Source of the DNA: Streptomyces seoulensis
Lineage (GTDB): Bacteria > Actinomycetota > Actinomycetes > Streptomycetales > Streptomycetaceae
Length of the DNA: 64,000 nucleotides
Direction of reading: 5' to 3'
NCBI RefSeq assembly: GCF_004328625.1
Contig: NZ_CP032229.1
Span: 744,001 to 808,000 of the forward strand
Below, piece by piece: positions 52,348 to 61,308 of the stretch; position 1 is the first letter of the stretch, and each line of letters starts with the position of its first letter. A program made the position numbers and the translations under genes. The notes under the pieces are model-generated. The model searched no databases. It saw nothing but the letters and a program-made list of their open reading frames with translations, and was not told where the DNA came from.

Positions 52348-53025
52348 TCAGACGGCCCGGTTGCGCCGCCGCGCCAGTTCGTCGGCCGGGTTGTGCCCGA
52401 TCAGCGTCTCGCCGGTGTCGACGCGCTCGCCGTGCAGCTGGGACAGGGCGCTCTCCACGTCCCGCCAGACCACGCCGACGGCGATCCCGAAGATGCCCTG
52501 GCCGCCCTGGAGCAGCGCGTGGACCTCGTCCGGGGAGGTGCACTCGTAGACCATGGCGCCGTCGCTCATCAGGGTCATGCGCTCCAGGTCCTGGAACCCG
52601 CGCTCCCTGAGGTGCTGCACGGCGGAGCGGATGTTCTGGAGCGAGACCCCGGTGTCCAGGAACCGCTTGACGATCTTCAGCACGACCACGTCGCGGAAGC
52701 TGTACAGCCGCTGGGTGCCCGATCCGTGCGCGGGCCGCACACTGGGCTCGACCAGTCCCGTACGGGCCCAGTAGTCGAGCTGCCGGTAGGTGATCCCGGC
52801 GGCCGCACAGGCCGTGGGACCGCGGTATCCGATCTCCTCGGACGTCATGGCCGCCGCCCCTTCACCGTCAGGCACCACCGTCGGGCGCTGCGGAGCGTGA
52901 TCGGCCACGCCGCCGAGCTGTGGGTGTCCCCCGCCCGGCCGAAACCGTGCGCTCGGGGGAAGGTACGGGCCGCTGTCCCCAAAACCGTGTCCGGGGGCAC
53001 CCCCAGCCGTACCGTCGCCGCTCAT
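52348..53025 (-). CDS. MerR-family regulator with disordered N-terminus
   Basis: The 225-residue protein has about 60 Gly/Pro-rich residues first. A MerR HTH follows (ACAAAGITYRQLDYWARTGL; SGTQRLYSFRDVVVLKIVKR) and a C-terminal region with YECTSPDEVHALLQGGQG. It is the second MerR gene of the conserved FHA-FtsR-DUF151-MerR cluster. The start is taken at ATG 53023-53025; the in-frame GTG at 53029-53031 has GGAGG only 5 nt upstream and may be the true start. An HrdB-type promoter and a palindrome lie 40-90 bp upstream. Confidence 0.87.
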   Translation of the reverse strand: MSGDGTAGGAPGHGFGDSGPYLPPSARFRPGGGHPQLGGVADHAPQRPTVVPDGEGAAAMTSEEIGYRGPTACAAAGITYRQLDYWARTGLVEPSVRPAHGSGTQRLYSFRDVVVLKIVKRFLDTGVSLQNIRSAVQHLRERGFQDLERMTLMSDGAMVYECTSPDEVHALLQGGQGIFGIAVGVVWRDVESALSQLHGERVDTGETLIGHNPADELARRRNRAV

Positions 53026-53061
53026 CCTCACGCCGACCTCCGTCCTTGACCTGCCTTGTCG

Positions 53062-53117
53062 ACGGTAGGCAGTCACCAGGGGCGCGTCAACGATCGCCAC
53101 ACTCGGCACGCCGAGTG
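53062..53117 (-). promoter_or_regulatory. Promoter and palindrome upstream of the second MerR gene
   Basis: On the minus strand TTGACG (53085-53090) and TACCGT (53062-53067) are 17 bp apart, a good HrdB-type promoter. Just upstream, CACTCGGC (53100-53107) and GCCGAGTG (53110-53117) form an 8-bp inverted repeat with a 2-bp centre. Its place above the -35 suits an activator; the product of this or the neighbouring MerR gene is the natural candidate. Confidence 0.6.
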
Positions 53118-53233
53118 ATAATCACCCTGAGAGTGGTTTCTCGTGTCCCACCGCGGGGAAAGGCTAGCCGAATGCGCTCGCGGAGAGGCGTAGGACGCTC
53201 TCACGGGACGTTGGCATGTGCCCTCGCGCGGCG

Positions 53234-53707
53234 TCACTGGCTGCTGGTGCCGAAGTCCTCGGGCGAGATCTGGTCGAGGAACTCGCGGAACTTCTCCACC
53301 TCGTCCTCCTGCTCGTCCGGGATGGCGATGCCCGCGTCGTCGAGCACCCCGTCACTGCCGTAGATCGGCGTGCCGGTGCGCAGGGCGAGCGCTATGGCGT
53401 CGGACGGCCGCGCGCTCACCTCGACCCCGCTGGCGAACACCAGCTCCGCGTAGAAGACACCCTCTCGCAGATCGGTGATGCGTACTTCGGTCAGCTCCTG
53501 GCCGACCGCCTCCAGCACGTCCTTGAACAGGTCGTGCGTCAGCGGACGCGCGGGAGCCATGCCCTGCTGGGCGAAGGCGATCGCGGTCGCCTCCCCCGGC
53601 CCGATCCAGATGGGGAGGTAGCGGTCGCCTCCCACTTCGCGCAGGAGCACGATCGGTTGGTTGGAGGGCATTTCGACCCGGACACCTACGACATCGAGCT
53701 CGTTCAC
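53234..53707 (-). CDS. DUF151 bifunctional nuclease family protein
   Basis: The 157-residue protein of the DUF151 (bifunctional nuclease) family shows NELDVVGVRVEMPSNQPIVL, GDRYLPIWIGPGEATAIAFA, YAELVFASGVEVSARPSDAI and ALALRTGTPIYGSD. Plant homologues show DNase/RNase activity; the bacterial role is unsettled. The GTG at 53705-53707 has no Shine-Dalgarno; TAGGGT at 53714-53719 on the minus strand ends 6 nt upstream, which suggests a leaderless mRNA. It lies between two MerR genes in a block conserved through actinobacteria. Confidence 0.9.
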   Translation of the reverse strand: MNELDVVGVRVEMPSNQPIVLLREVGGDRYLPIWIGPGEATAIAFAQQGMAPARPLTHDLFKDVLEAVGQELTEVRITDLREGVFYAELVFASGVEVSARPSDAIALALRTGTPIYGSDGVLDDAGIAIPDEQEDEVEKFREFLDQISPEDFGTSSQ

Positions 53708-53804
53708 ACAGCAACCCTAGGCCGTGCCCGGGACGTTTGGGTAGTCGGGCCGGGAACAGGTGGGCGATCCGGCGCAAGCCGACCGGGTCGGGGCACTCCG
53801 CCCG

Positions 53805-54542
53805 TCAGGGCAGCCGCACGCCGAGCGCGGCCTTCACGAGCGCCGAGTGCAGCTTCATGGTGAGCGCCGCCAGCTCCTTGGTACGAGTCTCCGCGAGCGT
53901 CCTGGTCTGCGGGTTGCGGTGCCGCTTCAGGGGGGCGACGACCTGGTCGACCAGGCCCGCCTCGCGCTCGGCGGCCGCCTTCATCACCCGCAGATGCCGG
54001 GGCTCGATGCCGAACCGGCCCAGTTCGGCCACCAGCGCGGCCACGGTGACGGCCTCGGCGTCGTACACGCCGTCCGCCAGGGGGGTCAGGAGCCCGTACG
54101 ACTCCCACTCGCGAAGTTCGGCCTCGTCGATGTCGGCCGCGGCCAGCAGTTCGCCCCGGCCGATGCGGGCGACCGTGGACCGCTCGGCCTCCTCGGGTCC
54201 GGCGTCGCCGCTGCGCTGCCGGCCGACCACGGGCAGGGGGGCGGCCTCGCCCCGTTCCATGGCGTCCAGATGCTCCCGGATCACCTTGAGCGGCAGATAG
54301 TGGTCCCGCTGCATCCTGAGGACATGGCCGAGGCGCTCCACGTCACGGGGGCTGAACTTGCGGTACCCCGAGGGGGTCCGCTGCGGCTCGATGAGCCCCT
54401 CCGACTCCAGGAAGCGGATCTTGGAGATGGAGACTTCGGGGAACTCGTCGCGCAGCACGTTCAGCACCGTGCCGATGCTCATCAGCCCACTGTCCCTGGC
54501 GGCGGTACCGCTTCCGGCACCGCCGCTCGGTGTTTGAAGCAT
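53805..54542 (-). CDS. ftsR: FtsR-type MerR regulator
   Basis: The 245-residue MerR protein has LMSIGTVLNVLRDEFPEVSI followed by SKIRFLESEGLIEPQRTPSG and YRKFSPRDVERLGHVLRMQ, then a long helical part with HLRVMKAAAEREAGLVDQ. Immediately downstream of a GarA/OdhI-type FHA gene it matches FtsR, which in Corynebacterium activates ftsZ. The symbol is given on that synteny and similarity. Start ATG at 54540-54542 follows GGGAAGG by 3 nt. The 43-bp gap to the FHA gene suggests co-transcription. Confidence 0.82.
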   Translation of the reverse strand: MLQTPSGGAGSGTAARDSGLMSIGTVLNVLRDEFPEVSISKIRFLESEGLIEPQRTPSGYRKFSPRDVERLGHVLRMQRDHYLPLKVIREHLDAMERGEAAPLPVVGRQRSGDAGPEEAERSTVARIGRGELLAAADIDEAELREWESYGLLTPLADGVYDAEAVTVAALVAELGRFGIEPRHLRVMKAAAEREAGLVDQVVAPLKRHRNPQTRTLAETRTKELAALTMKLHSALVKAALGVRLP

Positions 54543-54585
54543 GGACCTTCCCTGGGGTTCCCCCGGACGGGCGCCCGGGGGTGGG

Positions 54586-55350
54586 TCAGACTCCTTGCCG
54601 GCTCGCGTAGAAGACCAGCCGGTACTTGCCGATCTGCACCTCGTCACCGTTGGCCAGCGCCACCTGGTCGATCCGCTCGCGGTTGACGTAGGTGCCGTTG
54701 AGGCTGCCGACGTCGGCCACCGTGAAGGAACCGTCGGGCGAGCGGCGGAACTCCACATGGCTGCGGGAGACCGTCACGTCGTCCAGGAAGATGTCGCTCT
54801 GCGGGTGACGCCCCGCCGTGGTCAGGTCGCTGTCCAGGAGGAAGCGGCTGCCGGAGTTCGGACCCCGGCGGACCACCAGCAGCGCCGAGCCGACGGGCAG
54901 CGCGTCGACCGCCGCCTGCGCCTCGGGCGACAGCATCGGCATCGCCGTCTGACCGGTGACCTCCGAGTCGTACGCCTCGATGCCCGAGATGGAGATCGTG
55001 GACGTGGTCTCCGACGGACGCTCCGGCGCCACACCGGGACGCAAGGGCGCGCCGCAGTGGGAGCAGAAACGGGCGTTCTCCGCGTTGCGGTTCCCGCACC
55101 TCGTACACACCAGGGCCGACATGGACGGAGCCTCCTGCCGCGACGGTTGCCCGAAACCTATGCCGCCGCCCTGGCCAGGGTCAACGGACGCCGCGCCCTG
55201 TCCCCCGGAAGTGCCACCGCCCGGACCAGCCACCTGGTCCCGGAACAGCGGACGCTGCCCTTCCTCGTCGGGCTGTGCGCGATGACGGGCCGTCGCGTTC
55301 TCGTTGCCCTCTCGCGCGCTCTTGCCGAACAACTTCCCAAACAACTTCAC
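54586..55350 (-). CDS. garA: GarA/OdhI-type FHA protein with zinc ribbon
   Basis: The 254-residue protein has three parts. A basic and Gly-rich head begins MKLFGKLFGKSAREGN. A zinc ribbon has Cys82, Cys85, Cys96 and Cys99 (CTRCGNRNAENARFCSHC). After the ETTST motif at 114-118 comes an FHA domain (about 155-245: RFLLDSDLTTAGRHPQSDIF, VTVSRSHVEFRRSPDG, DVGSLNGTYVNRE). In mycobacteria and corynebacteria the ETTS threonines are kinase (PknB/PknG) targets that bind the own FHA domain and control 2-oxoglutarate metabolism. AAGGGGA lies 7 nt before the GTG at 55350. Confidence 0.88.
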   Translation of the reverse strand: MKLFGKLFGKSAREGNENATARHRAQPDEEGQRPLFRDQVAGPGGGTSGGQGAASVDPGQGGGIGFGQPSRQEAPSMSALVCTRCGNRNAENARFCSHCGAPLRPGVAPERPSETTSTISISGIEAYDSEVTGQTAMPMLSPEAQAAVDALPVGSALLVVRRGPNSGSRFLLDSDLTTAGRHPQSDIFLDDVTVSRSHVEFRRSPDGSFTVADVGSLNGTYVNRERIDQVALANGDEVQIGKYRLVFYASRQGV

Positions 55351-55540
55351 GGGCGATTCCCCTTGACCGAAACAGACCCGCCCGTGGGGCAGGACGAACC
55401 CAGAATGCCTACACCGACCGATCCGGACATCTTCACAACGTCCGTATCCACTCGACAGTTTCCACCACGCACCACCTCTTCGGTGCGGCGACCCCCCGCA
55501 ACCTCATGCCCCCGCCCGACGCCGCGCATGCACCGCCGGT

Positions 55541-56431
55541 TCACCGCGAGGACGACCGAGCGTAGTCAGGCAGCTTCGCTTGCCGCAAGGCATCCACGAC
55601 GATCTTGTCCGAGCGCTCCACACTCACCGTGGCCTGCTCCTTCTCCAAGCTCTGCACCACGCCTCCAGGGATGTTCAACGCCGGTTCGAGGTCCTGCGGC
55701 TTGCCGATGACCTTGAAACGATACGGGGCGTTGATCTTGTTCCCGTCGACCGCGACGCTACCGTCGGTGTCCGAGAAGTACGTGTTCGCCACCACGCGCA
55801 CCCCGTTGACCTCCATCGCCTCGGCACCGGCCGCGCGCAGCTCCTGGATCGCGTCGAGCAGCATGTCGGACTCGACGGCTCCCTTCGGATCCTGGACGGT
55901 CATGGTGATGCCGGGACCGGTGGCGCCCACGGTGCCCGCGAGTATGCCGAGTTGGCGCTCCTTCTCGGCGGTCTGCTTGCGCGCCTCCGCTGCCTGGTCC
56001 GAGCTGCTCTGCAACTCCTGACGCTGCTTCTCCAGTCCCTGCTTCTCGTCCTCAAGACGCTGAGTACGGTCGTCCAGTTCATCGAGGATGCGGACCAGAT
56101 CCTCCTGGCGGGCCCCGCGCAGCGCGCTGTCGCCGTCGCTGTTGGAGGCCACCTGCACGGCCAGGCCGAAACCGAGCCCGAACAGCAGCAGGGCCACGAT
56201 GAGTTGGGCCCGGGTCAGCCGGGGCGGCCAGAGACCGTCGATCAGCCGCTGACGCCCGGTGAGCCGCGGCGGGGCCGGCTGCTCCGACACGGGCTCGTCG
56301 GCGGGGGCGGGCGCGGGCTCCGGGGCCGGCCGGGGCGTGGGGGCCTGCGGCGGCAGCTCCGCGGGGAGCTCCTTGCGCAGCCCGTTCTCCGGCCGCTCCT
56401 CCTGGTCGCTCTGGTCGCTCATCGCGCTCAC
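55541..56431 (-). CDS. DUF881 family membrane protein
   Basis: The 296-residue protein has a Pro/Glu-rich head, one membrane helix (about residues 75-98: AQLIVALLLFGLGFGLAVQV), a coiled coil (LDDRTQRLEDEKQGLEKQRQ) and a DUF881 fold outside (VGATGPGITMTVQDPKGAVE; QELRAAGAEAMEVNGVRVVA). The GTG at 56429-56431 overlaps the previous stop codon; an ATG at 56422 is the alternative start. Together with Sbp and another DUF881 protein it makes the DUF881-DUF1290-DUF881 set that lies near cell-wall and division genes in actinobacteria. Confidence 0.87.
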   Translation of the reverse strand: MSAMSDQSDQEERPENGLRKELPAELPPQAPTPRPAPEPAPAPADEPVSEQPAPPRLTGRQRLIDGLWPPRLTRAQLIVALLLFGLGFGLAVQVASNSDGDSALRGARQEDLVRILDELDDRTQRLEDEKQGLEKQRQELQSSSDQAAEARKQTAEKERQLGILAGTVGATGPGITMTVQDPKGAVESDMLLDAIQELRAAGAEAMEVNGVRVVANTYFSDTDGSVAVDGNKINAPYRFKVIGKPQDLEPALNIPGGVVQSLEKEQATVSVERSDKIVVDALRQAKLPDYARSSSR

Positions 56432-56760
56432 GCCCGGAAGACGTGGCGCCGGATCGCCGCCGCGTTGGAGAAGATCCGGATGCCCAGGACCACGACGACA
56501 CCGGTGGACAACTGCGCGCCCACGCCCAGCTCGTCGCCGAGGAACACGATCAGCGCGGCCACGACCACGTTGGACAGGAACGACACCACGAAGACCTTGT
56601 CGTCGAAGATGCCGTCGAGCATCGCCCGCAGCCCGCCGAACACGGCGTCCAGCGCCGCCACGACGGCGATGGGCAGATACGGCTCGACGACCGCCGGAAC
56701 CTCGGGCCGGACCAATAGTCCGGCCACCACTCCCACGATGAGGCCCAGTACGGCGATCAC
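56428..56760 (-). CDS. sbp: Small basic protein Sbp (DUF1290)
   Basis: The 110-residue protein has three hydrophobic helices: IAVLGLIVGVVAGLLVRPEV, then YLPIAVVAALDAVFGGLRAM with DGIFDDKVFVVSFLSNVVVA, and ALIVFLGDELGVG before the basic tail SNAAAIRRHVFRA. This is the DUF1290/Sbp family, found next to ftsZ in firmicutes and between DUF881 genes in actinobacteria. It overlaps both neighbours by 4 bp, so it is translated as part of the operon. Confidence 0.9.
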   Translation of the reverse strand: MIAVLGLIVGVVAGLLVRPEVPAVVEPYLPIAVVAALDAVFGGLRAMLDGIFDDKVFVVSFLSNVVVAALIVFLGDELGVGAQLSTGVVVVLGIRIFSNAAAIRRHVFRA

Positions 56761-57671
56761 GATGTGCCCTTCTCAGTCTTCTCGGCCTGCTCGGCGCTCG
56801 GCTGTGCTGTTCGTACGATCACACTCGGTGCGGCGGGCAACCGGACGTCGCCCTCCGCGGAGATGGCGGTGCGGATACCGAAGTTGTCCTGGAGCGCGTG
56901 CAGATACAGCCCGTCGGCGCTGTTCTGGAACGCCGTGCTCAGCTTCCGCCCGTCCCCCACCGCCAGCACCGTGTACGGCGGTACCAGCGGCCTGTTGTCG
57001 ACCAGTATCGCGTCACCCGCGGCCCGGATCGCGGACAGGGCGGTCAGCCGCTGCCCGTTGATGGACACCGCCTCCGCGCCGGACGCCCACAGCCCGTTGA
57101 CCACGCGCTGCATGTCCCGGTCGCGCACCCGCCCGGTGTCGGAGAAGCCGGCGGACTCACGAGGGTTGGTGCCGTCTCCCCCGGTGCTCGCCTCCTTGGC
57201 GTCGTTCACCACGAGCTTCACCCCGGGCCCGTGCACCGCGGTGGCGCCCGACAGCAGACTCACCAGGTCCGCCTTGCTGCCCCCGGTCTGCCTGAGCGCG
57301 GCCCGCTGCCGTGCGCCGACGTCCTCACGCAGCCGGTCGACGCCGCTCTCCAGCTTGTCGGCGGCGGCGGTCTCCCGGTCGATGCGGTCGATCAGCTCCT
57401 GGCGCTCCTTGGCCACCACGGGAGCCGTGACATGCGCCTGCGACGCCCCGACGGTCACCACGAGCGCCGCGAGCACGAGGCCGCCCGCGAGGCCCAGCTT
57501 GGCGCGGAGGGTCTTGGGCAGCCCGCCCTCACCCAGGGACTTCCGGCGCGCGGCGGCCTCGGCGTACCCGTCGTCGAGGCTGTGGTCCATCACGTTGGTG
57601 ATCAACGACATGGAGGCGTCCGGACGCCTCGGCCGCGCGGGGCTGCTCCGAACGGGGGGTTGCTGCGGCAT
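56757..57671 (-). CDS. DUF881 family membrane protein
   Basis: The 304-residue protein has a cytoplasmic head (SMSLITNVMDHSLDDGYAEA, LGEGGLPKTLRAKLG), one transmembrane helix (AGGLVLAALVVTVGASQ), a coiled coil (AKERQELIDRIDRETAAADK) and the DUF881 domain (ATAVHGPGVKLVVNDAKEAS; LWASGAEAVSINGQRLTALS). The start is the ATG at 57669-57671, or the ATG at 57678-57680. It overlaps sbp by 4 bp and follows the GDP-mannose pyrophosphorylase gene by 110 bp. Confidence 0.87.
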   Translation of the reverse strand: MPQQPPVRSSPARPRRPDASMSLITNVMDHSLDDGYAEAAARRKSLGEGGLPKTLRAKLGLAGGLVLAALVVTVGASQAHVTAPVVAKERQELIDRIDRETAAADKLESGVDRLREDVGARQRAALRQTGGSKADLVSLLSGATAVHGPGVKLVVNDAKEASTGGDGTNPRESAGFSDTGRVRDRDMQRVVNGLWASGAEAVSINGQRLTALSAIRAAGDAILVDNRPLVPPYTVLAVGDGRKLSTAFQNSADGLYLHALQDNFGIRTAISAEGDVRLPAAPSVIVRTAQPSAEQAEKTEKGTS

Positions 57672-57781
57672 GCCGCACATCGTCGCATGCCGCGAGCGGT
57701 GCCTTCGAACGAGCCCCACAGGCCTGCCGGGCAGCACCCCCGGTGGGGACGCTGCCCGGCGGATTCAGAGCCTCGCGGGGA

Positions 57782-60277
57782 TCAGCGGCCGGCGCTGTCC
57801 ACCACGGCCGACCACTCGTCCAGCAGGGCCTGCGCGGAGGCGTCGTCGGGGCCCTCCGCCCACAGGTGGGTGACCGCCTCGGCCGGGTCGGGCAGGACCA
57901 TCACCCAGCGGCCGTCGCTCTCCACGACCCGCACGCCGTCCGTGGTGTCCACGGACCGGTCGCCGGCCGCCTCGACCACGCTGCGCATGACCAGACCCTT
58001 GACCGCCCACGGCGTCGCCAGGTCCCGCTTGAGCACATGGGCCCGCGGAATCCGGGCGTCGATCTGGCTCAGCGTGAGCTGCGTCCGCGCCACCAGCCCG
58101 ATCAGCCGCACGAACGCCGCCGTGCCGTCGTAGACGCTGCTGAACTCGGGGACGATGAAGCCGCCCATGCCGTCGCCGCCGAAGATGGTCTCCTCCTCGC
58201 CGCCGACCCGCGTGAGGTCGTCGGGCGAGGTGGTCGTCCACTCCACCTGGGTGCCGTGGTACGCGGCCACCTGCTCCGCGATCCGGGTCGTGGTCACCGG
58301 CAGCGCCACCCGCCCGCTGCGCCGCTCGGCGGCGACCAGGTCGAGCATCACCAGCAGCGCCCGGTCGTCCTCGATGATGCTGCCCTTCTCGTCCACGAGC
58401 GACAGCCGCTCGCCGACGGGGTCGAACCGCACACCGAACGCCGCCCCGGAGGACGCCACGATCTCGCCGAGCCGCTCCAGGCCCTTGCGCCGCATCTCGG
58501 GGGTCTCGGTGGGCCGGGACTCGTCCAGACCGGGGTTGATGGTCAGCGAGTCCACGCCGAGCTTGCCGAGCAGGCTGGGCAGCACCAGGCCGGCGCTGCC
58601 GTTGGAGGCGTCGACGACGACCTTCAGCCCGGACTCGGCGATCCCGCTCGTGTCCACGTTCCGCAGCAGCGAGCCGGTGTACGAGTCGTAGACGCTCGAC
58701 GGGAAGTACAGGTCACCGATCTCGCCCGGGAACGCCCGCCGGTACTCCTGGCGCGCGAACACCCGGTCCAGCTTGCGCTGGCTGCCCTGGGAGAGGTCGG
58801 CGCCCTTGGCGTCGAAGAACATGATGTCCACGGAGTCCGGCACACCCGGCGAGGTCCGGATCATGATGCCGCCGGAGCTGCCGCGCGCGGTCTGCTGCCG
58901 GGCCACGGGCAGCGGCACGTTCTCCAGGTCGCGCACGTCGATCGCGCTCGCCTGGAGCGCCGAGATCACCGCGCGCTTGAGCGCACGGGCGCCTCGGGAG
59001 TGGTCACGGGCCGTGGTGACCGTGGTGCCCTTCTTCAGGGTGGTGGCGTACGCGCCGGCCAGCCGTACGGCCAGCTCCGGCGTGATCTCCACGTTCAGGA
59101 TGCCGGTGACCCCGCGCGCCCCGAAGAGGTGCGCCTGGCCCCGGGACTCCCAGATGACCGACGTGTTGACGAAGGCGCCGGCCTCGACGGTCTTGAACGG
59201 GTACACCCGGACGTTGCCCTGGATGATCGACTCCTCGCCGATCAGGCACTCGTCACCGATGACCGCGCCGTCCTCGATCCGCGCGGCCCGCATGATGTCG
59301 GTGTTCTTGCCGACCACGCAGCCGCGGAGATTGCTCTGCTGTCCGACGTACACGTTGTCCGCGACGACGGCCTTGTGCAGGAAGGCGCCGCTCTTGACGA
59401 CCACGTTGGAGCCGATGACGGAGTGCTCGCGGATCTCCGCGCCCGCCTCGACCTTGGCGTAGTCACCGATGTAGAGCGGGCCGCGCAGCACCGCGTCGGG
59501 GTGCACCTCGGCACCCTCGGCGACCCAGACGCCGGGCGAGATCTCGAACCCGTCGATGTCGACGTCGACCTTGCCCTCGAGCACGTCGGCCTGGGCCTTC
59601 ACATAGCTCTCGTGGGTGCCCACGTCCTCCCAGTAGCCCTCGGCGATGTAGCCGTAGATGGGCTTGCCCTCCTTCATCAACTGGGGGAAGACATCTCCGG
59701 ACCAGTCGACGGGGACATCGGGATCGACGTAGTCGAACACCTCGGGCTCCATCACATAGATGCCCGTGTTCACCGTGTCGGAGAAGACCTGGCCCCAGGT
59801 CGGCTTCTCGAGGAAGCGCTCGACCTTGCCCTCCTCGTCCACGATGGTGATGCCGAACTCCAGCGGATTGGGGACCCGGGTCAGGCAGACCGTGACCAGG
59901 GCTCCCTTCTCCTTGTGGAAGTTGATCAGCTCGGTGAGGTCGAAGTCGGTCAGAGCGTCACCGGAAATGACGAGGAAGGCGTCGTCCTTGAGCGCGTCCT
60001 CGGCGTTCTTGACGCTTCCGGCGGTACCGAGTGGCTTCTCCTCATTGGCATACGTGAGCTCCATGCCGAGTTCCTCGCCGTCACCGAAGTAGTTCTTGAC
60101 GAGAGACGCCAGGAACTGCACGGTGACCACGGTCTCGTTGAGCCCATGCTTTTTGAGCAACCTGAGCACGTGCTCCATGATCGGGCGGTTCGCCACGGGC
60201 AGGAGCGGCTTGGGCATGCTAGAGGTCATGGGGCGCAGGCGCGTGCCTTCGCCTCCGGCCATCACGACGGCCTTCAT
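57782..60277 (-). CDS. GDP-mannose pyrophosphorylase fused to a degenerate phosphomannomutase domain
   Basis: The 831-residue protein has three parts. Residues 1-235 are a nucleotidyltransferase with [20 protein letters not shown] at 6-25. About 250-375 is a beta-helix of hexapeptide repeats ([20 protein letters not shown]). From about 385 to the end is an alpha-D-phosphohexomutase fold. In the last part the phosphoserine loop TASHNP is missing, and the metal loop DGDxDR is [15 protein letters not shown] (Asp619 only), so mutase activity is doubtful. It makes GDP-mannose or a related sugar nucleotide for O-glycosylation and lipoglycan. An FMN-like start GAGGAGG precedes the ATG at 60277 by 11 nt. 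Confidence 0.9.
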   Translation of the reverse strand: MKAVVMAGGEGTRLRPMTSSMPKPLLPVANRPIMEHVLRLLKKHGLNETVVTVQFLASLVKNYFGDGEELGMELTYANEEKPLGTAGSVKNAEDALKDDAFLVISGDALTDFDLTELINFHKEKGALVTVCLTRVPNPLEFGITIVDEEGKVERFLEKPTWGQVFSDTVNTGIYVMEPEVFDYVDPDVPVDWSGDVFPQLMKEGKPIYGYIAEGYWEDVGTHESYVKAQADVLEGKVDVDIDGFEISPGVWVAEGAEVHPDAVLRGPLYIGDYAKVEAGAEIREHSVIGSNVVVKSGAFLHKAVVADNVYVGQQSNLRGCVVGKNTDIMRAARIEDGAVIGDECLIGEESIIQGNVRVYPFKTVEAGAFVNTSVIWESRGQAHLFGARGVTGILNVEITPELAVRLAGAYATTLKKGTTVTTARDHSRGARALKRAVISALQASAIDVRDLENVPLPVARQQTARGSSGGIMIRTSPGVPDSVDIMFFDAKGADLSQGSQRKLDRVFARQEYRRAFPGEIGDLYFPSSVYDSYTGSLLRNVDTSGIAESGLKVVVDASNGSAGLVLPSLLGKLGVDSLTINPGLDESRPTETPEMRRKGLERLGEIVASSGAAFGVRFDPVGERLSLVDEKGSIIEDDRALLVMLDLVAAERRSGRVALPVTTTRIAEQVAAYHGTQVEWTTTSPDDLTRVGGEEETIFGGDGMGGFIVPEFSSVYDGTAAFVRLIGLVARTQLTLSQIDARIPRAHVLKRDLATPWAVKGLVMRSVVEAAGDRSVDTTDGVRVVESDGRWVMVLPDPAEAVTHLWAEGPDDASAQALLDEWSAVVDSAGR

Positions 60278-60368
60278 GTCGGAAGCGTCCTCCTCGAAGA
60301 GACGACGGTCTAGCCGACTTCACCCGTCCAGATTGTCCCGCACTTTTACGTCGCGGGCCATCGAAGCG

Positions 60369-61001
60369 TCACGTCGTGGACGATCGCGGAGTTCCGTCGG
60401 CCAACGAGTCCGCGCGCACCAGACGGCGGACCTGGACCATATAAAGCACTCCTGCCCACCAATACAGGGTTGTACCCCATCCGGCGAACGCCCATCCGAA
60501 AACAGCGGCGAGTGACGCGATCCAACCGCTTCCGTCGCTGAGCAGCAGCAACGGGAAGGCATACATCAGGTTGAAGGTGGCCGCCTTCCCGAGGAAGTTC
60601 ACCTGGGGCGGCGGATAGCCGTGCCGGCGGAGGATGCCGACCATCACCAGCAGAACCAGTTCCCGGGCCAGCAGCAGCGCGGTCAGCCACAGCGGCAGGA
60701 TCTCCCGCCAGGTGAGGCCGAGGAGCGTGGAAAGGACATAGAGCCGGTCGGCGGCCGGATCGAGAAGCCGGCCGAGGCTGCTGACCTGATTCCAGCGCCG
60801 GGCGAGCTTGCCGTCCAGATAGTCGCTGACTCCGCTCAGCGCCAGGACCAGGAGAGCCCAGCCATCACTCTTGGGACCCCCGAACTCCGGCCGGAGGATC
60901 AGCCACAGGAACAGCGGGACTCCGGCGAGCCGGGCCATGCTGAGGATGTTGGGGATGGTGAGGACCCGGTCCGTCTGGACGCGGGTCTCCTGGACCTCCA
61001 C
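60369..61001 (-). CDS. CDP-alcohol phosphatidyltransferase, probably eukaryote-like cardiolipin synthase
   Basis: The 210-residue membrane protein has the complete CDP-alcohol motif DYLDGKLARRWNQVSSLGRL with LDPAADR at residues 60-86 and about five helices. It starts VLTIPNILSMARLAGVPLFL, as in PgsA/Cls1-type enzymes. In Streptomyces the gene next to the GDP-mannose gene in this order encodes the cardiolipin synthase that condenses CDP-diacylglycerol with phosphatidylglycerol, so that is preferred over PgsA. AGGAGG lies 7 nt before the GTG at 60999-61001. The gene lies just after the rRNA operon on the same strand. Confidence 0.85.
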   Translation of the reverse strand: MEVQETRVQTDRVLTIPNILSMARLAGVPLFLWLILRPEFGGPKSDGWALLVLALSGVSDYLDGKLARRWNQVSSLGRLLDPAADRLYVLSTLLGLTWREILPLWLTALLLARELVLLVMVGILRRHGYPPPQVNFLGKAATFNLMYAFPLLLLSDGSGWIASLAAVFGWAFAGWGTTLYWWAGVLYMVQVRRLVRADSLADGTPRSSTT

Positions 61002-61063
61002 CCGGAAGCCTCCTGTACGAAAAGTGGCGACAATGCACCCTGACCCTACCGCAACGCAAAAAA

Positions 61064-61102
61064 GCTCCGGCTCTCGGGCTGTATGCCCAAGAGCCGGAGC
61101 TG
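61064..61102 (-). terminator. rRNA operon terminator
   Basis: AGCTCCGGCTCT (61064-61075) pairs perfectly with AGAGCCGGAGCT (61091-61102), and an inner GGGC/GCCC stem surrounds TGTAT. On the minus strand it is followed by six T. It lies 9 bp beyond the 3' end of 5S rRNA, upstream of the cardiolipin synthase gene. Confidence 0.92.
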
Positions 61103-61110
61103 TAAAAGGA

Positions 61111-61229
61111 GTTCGGCGGCGTCCTACTCTCCCACAGGGTCCCCCCTGCAGTACCATCGGCGCTGTGAGGCTTAGCTTCCGGGTTCGGAATGTAACCGGG
61201 CGTTTCCCTCACGCTATGACCACCGAAAC
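61111..61229 (-). rRNA. rrf: 5S ribosomal RNA
   Basis: 119 nt on the minus strand from GTTTCGGTGGTCATAGCG to GGACGCCGCCGAAC; the ends pair as helix I. The loop with CCGAACCCGGAAGCTAAGCC is diagnostic. It is the last gene of the operon, 79 bp downstream of 23S, with no tRNA in between. Confidence 0.96.
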
Positions 61230-61308
61230 ACTATGAAACTTTAACCGTCATGTGTGGCACATGAGGCTGTTCGTGGTTTCAGAACCAACACAGTGGACGC
61301 GAGCAACT

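Noticed and set aside
53717..53736. Possible further copy of the CTAGGCCGTG repeat end
   Set aside because: Only about 16 of 20 positions match, and the CTAGGG part is better explained as the TAGGGT -10 element of the DUF151 gene.
57743..60313. An 856-codon plus-strand frame opposite the pyrophosphorylase gene
   Set aside because: Antisense of a clear enzyme; composition typical of a GC-rich shadow frame.
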